Shown here piece after piece: positions 63,638 to 64,000 of a stretch of 64,000 bases of DNA. A program made the position numbers and the translations under genes. Source of the DNA: Actinomycetota bacterium (GTDB lineage: Bacteria > Actinomycetota > Thermoleophilia > BMS3ABIN01). Where the stretch lies: positions 186,001-250,000 of the forward strand of contig JACRMB010000003.1 in assembly GCA_016235065.1 (NCBI GenBank), given 5' to 3'. The notes below the pieces were generated by a model. That model searched no databases. It had not been told where the DNA came from and was given only the letters and a program-made list of their open reading frames with translations. Numbering within the stretch: position 1 is the stretch's first letter; every line of letters starts with the position of its first letter.

Positions 63638-64000
63638 TCAGCGCGAAGATTTTCTCCAGGGCCGGCTCATCGGTGAAGACGACCATCTTGCGGCCGAGAA
63701 GTTCCATGTAATACTGCTCCACGGTGCCGGCGACCAGGTCCCAGGAGAAGGTGTCGACTGCCTTGCGGCGTCCGGCCTGGCCCATTCTCTGGCGCAGTTC
63801 GGGATCCTTGAGCATCCGCATCAGCGCTTCAGCAAAACCGGCCGCTTCATTCTCGGGTACGAGGATGCCCTGCTCGTTGTCTTCCATGACCAGGCGGTAG
63901 CCGTTGATGTCAGAGGCGACTATCGGCGTGCCCGCAGCCATGGCTTCCAGTAGCACGACTCCGAACGAGGCCTTGGTGCACGGCGTGCAGTAGATGTCGG
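63630..64000 (-). CDS. Family 4 glycosyltransferase, C-terminal part (5' end beyond window)
   Basis: Coding continues through the right edge; the C-terminal ~123 residues are visible. CTKASFGVVLLEAMAAGTPI (with the GT4 Glu of the ExxAxGxP region) and GILVPENEAAGFAEALMRML match the C-terminal Rossmann domain of GT-B enzymes. Lipid-glycan synthesis is likely, in one operon with the deacetylase and YbhN-like gene. Confidence 0.88.
   Translation of the reverse strand, partial: DIYCTPCTKASFGVVLLEAMAAGTPIVASDINGYRLVMEDNEQGILVPENEAAGFAEALMRMLKDPELRQRMGQAGRRKAVDTFSWDLVAGTVEQYYMELLGRKMVVFTDEPALEKIFALND

Overview
This is GC-rich bacterial DNA with many GTG and TTG starts. The gene order rsmA-ispE-glmU-prs-rplY-pth-mfd-mazG-eno, a class E-like sortase homologue, and UbiA/UbiD proteins of the menaquinone (futalosine) type point to an actinobacterium. 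CooC, CooT, a Ni/Co ECF transporter, Rex and a 2-hydroxyacyl-CoA dehydratase activase system point to an anaerobe, probably a deep, poorly cultured actinobacterial lineage. The taxonomic call is inference from gene order and gene content.

Layout. 1-4 kb: acylphosphatase, then a minus-strand nickel/cobalt operon (DUF3842, CooT, CbiM, CbiQ, CbiO) behind a clear promoter and a leader with three hairpins. 4-10 kb: two-CW sensor kinase with a lone receiver, polyprenol-phosphate glycosyltransferase, FmdE-like protein and an ABC-2 exporter. 10-18 kb: copper ATPase, phosphoesterase, and a sulfur-handling group (tandem-rhodanese lipoprotein, TauE/SafE permease, cytoplasmic tandem rhodanese) interrupted by a MITE-like element. 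18-21.6 kb: dtd, a sortase homologue whose catalytic His is Asp, an O-antigen-ligase-like protein, an AT-richer orphan and a flavin reductase-like protein. 21.6-28.9 kb: minus-strand hemB-hemL-rex-unknown-ubiD-ubiA and, upstream, a CooC nickel-insertion ATPase.

29-37.6 kb is the most unusual part. Three times, a secreted protein gene is followed by a 42-44-aa peptide gene and then a perfect 14-15-bp hairpin. The three peptides are almost identical in protein, but copy 3 differs from copy 1 almost only at synonymous sites. The N-terminal part looks like the leader of RRE-dependent RiPPs (YxKPxL...LxxIT) and the C-terminal part is Cys-containing and Pro-rich. The three secreted proteins share a C-terminal domain with the motif WASYADYTA; two are beta-propeller-like and the third carries two degenerate rhodanese domains and a fibronectin-III-like domain. 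A lipoprotein and an HprK-related kinase lie between modules 2 and 3. No maturase, RRE protein or leader protease is visible in the window. Modules 1 and 2 also share positionally conserved upstream DNA blocks and an identical 28-nt leader element.

37.6-64 kb is mostly housekeeping: diguanylate cyclase, DedA, UppP, Pit phosphate transporter with DUF47, the rsmA-to-eno core with a tRNA-Gln, thioredoxin, a split dehydratase-activase operon, and a partial envelope-glycan operon (glycosyltransferase, polysaccharide deacetylase, YbhN-like flippase domain) running off the right edge.
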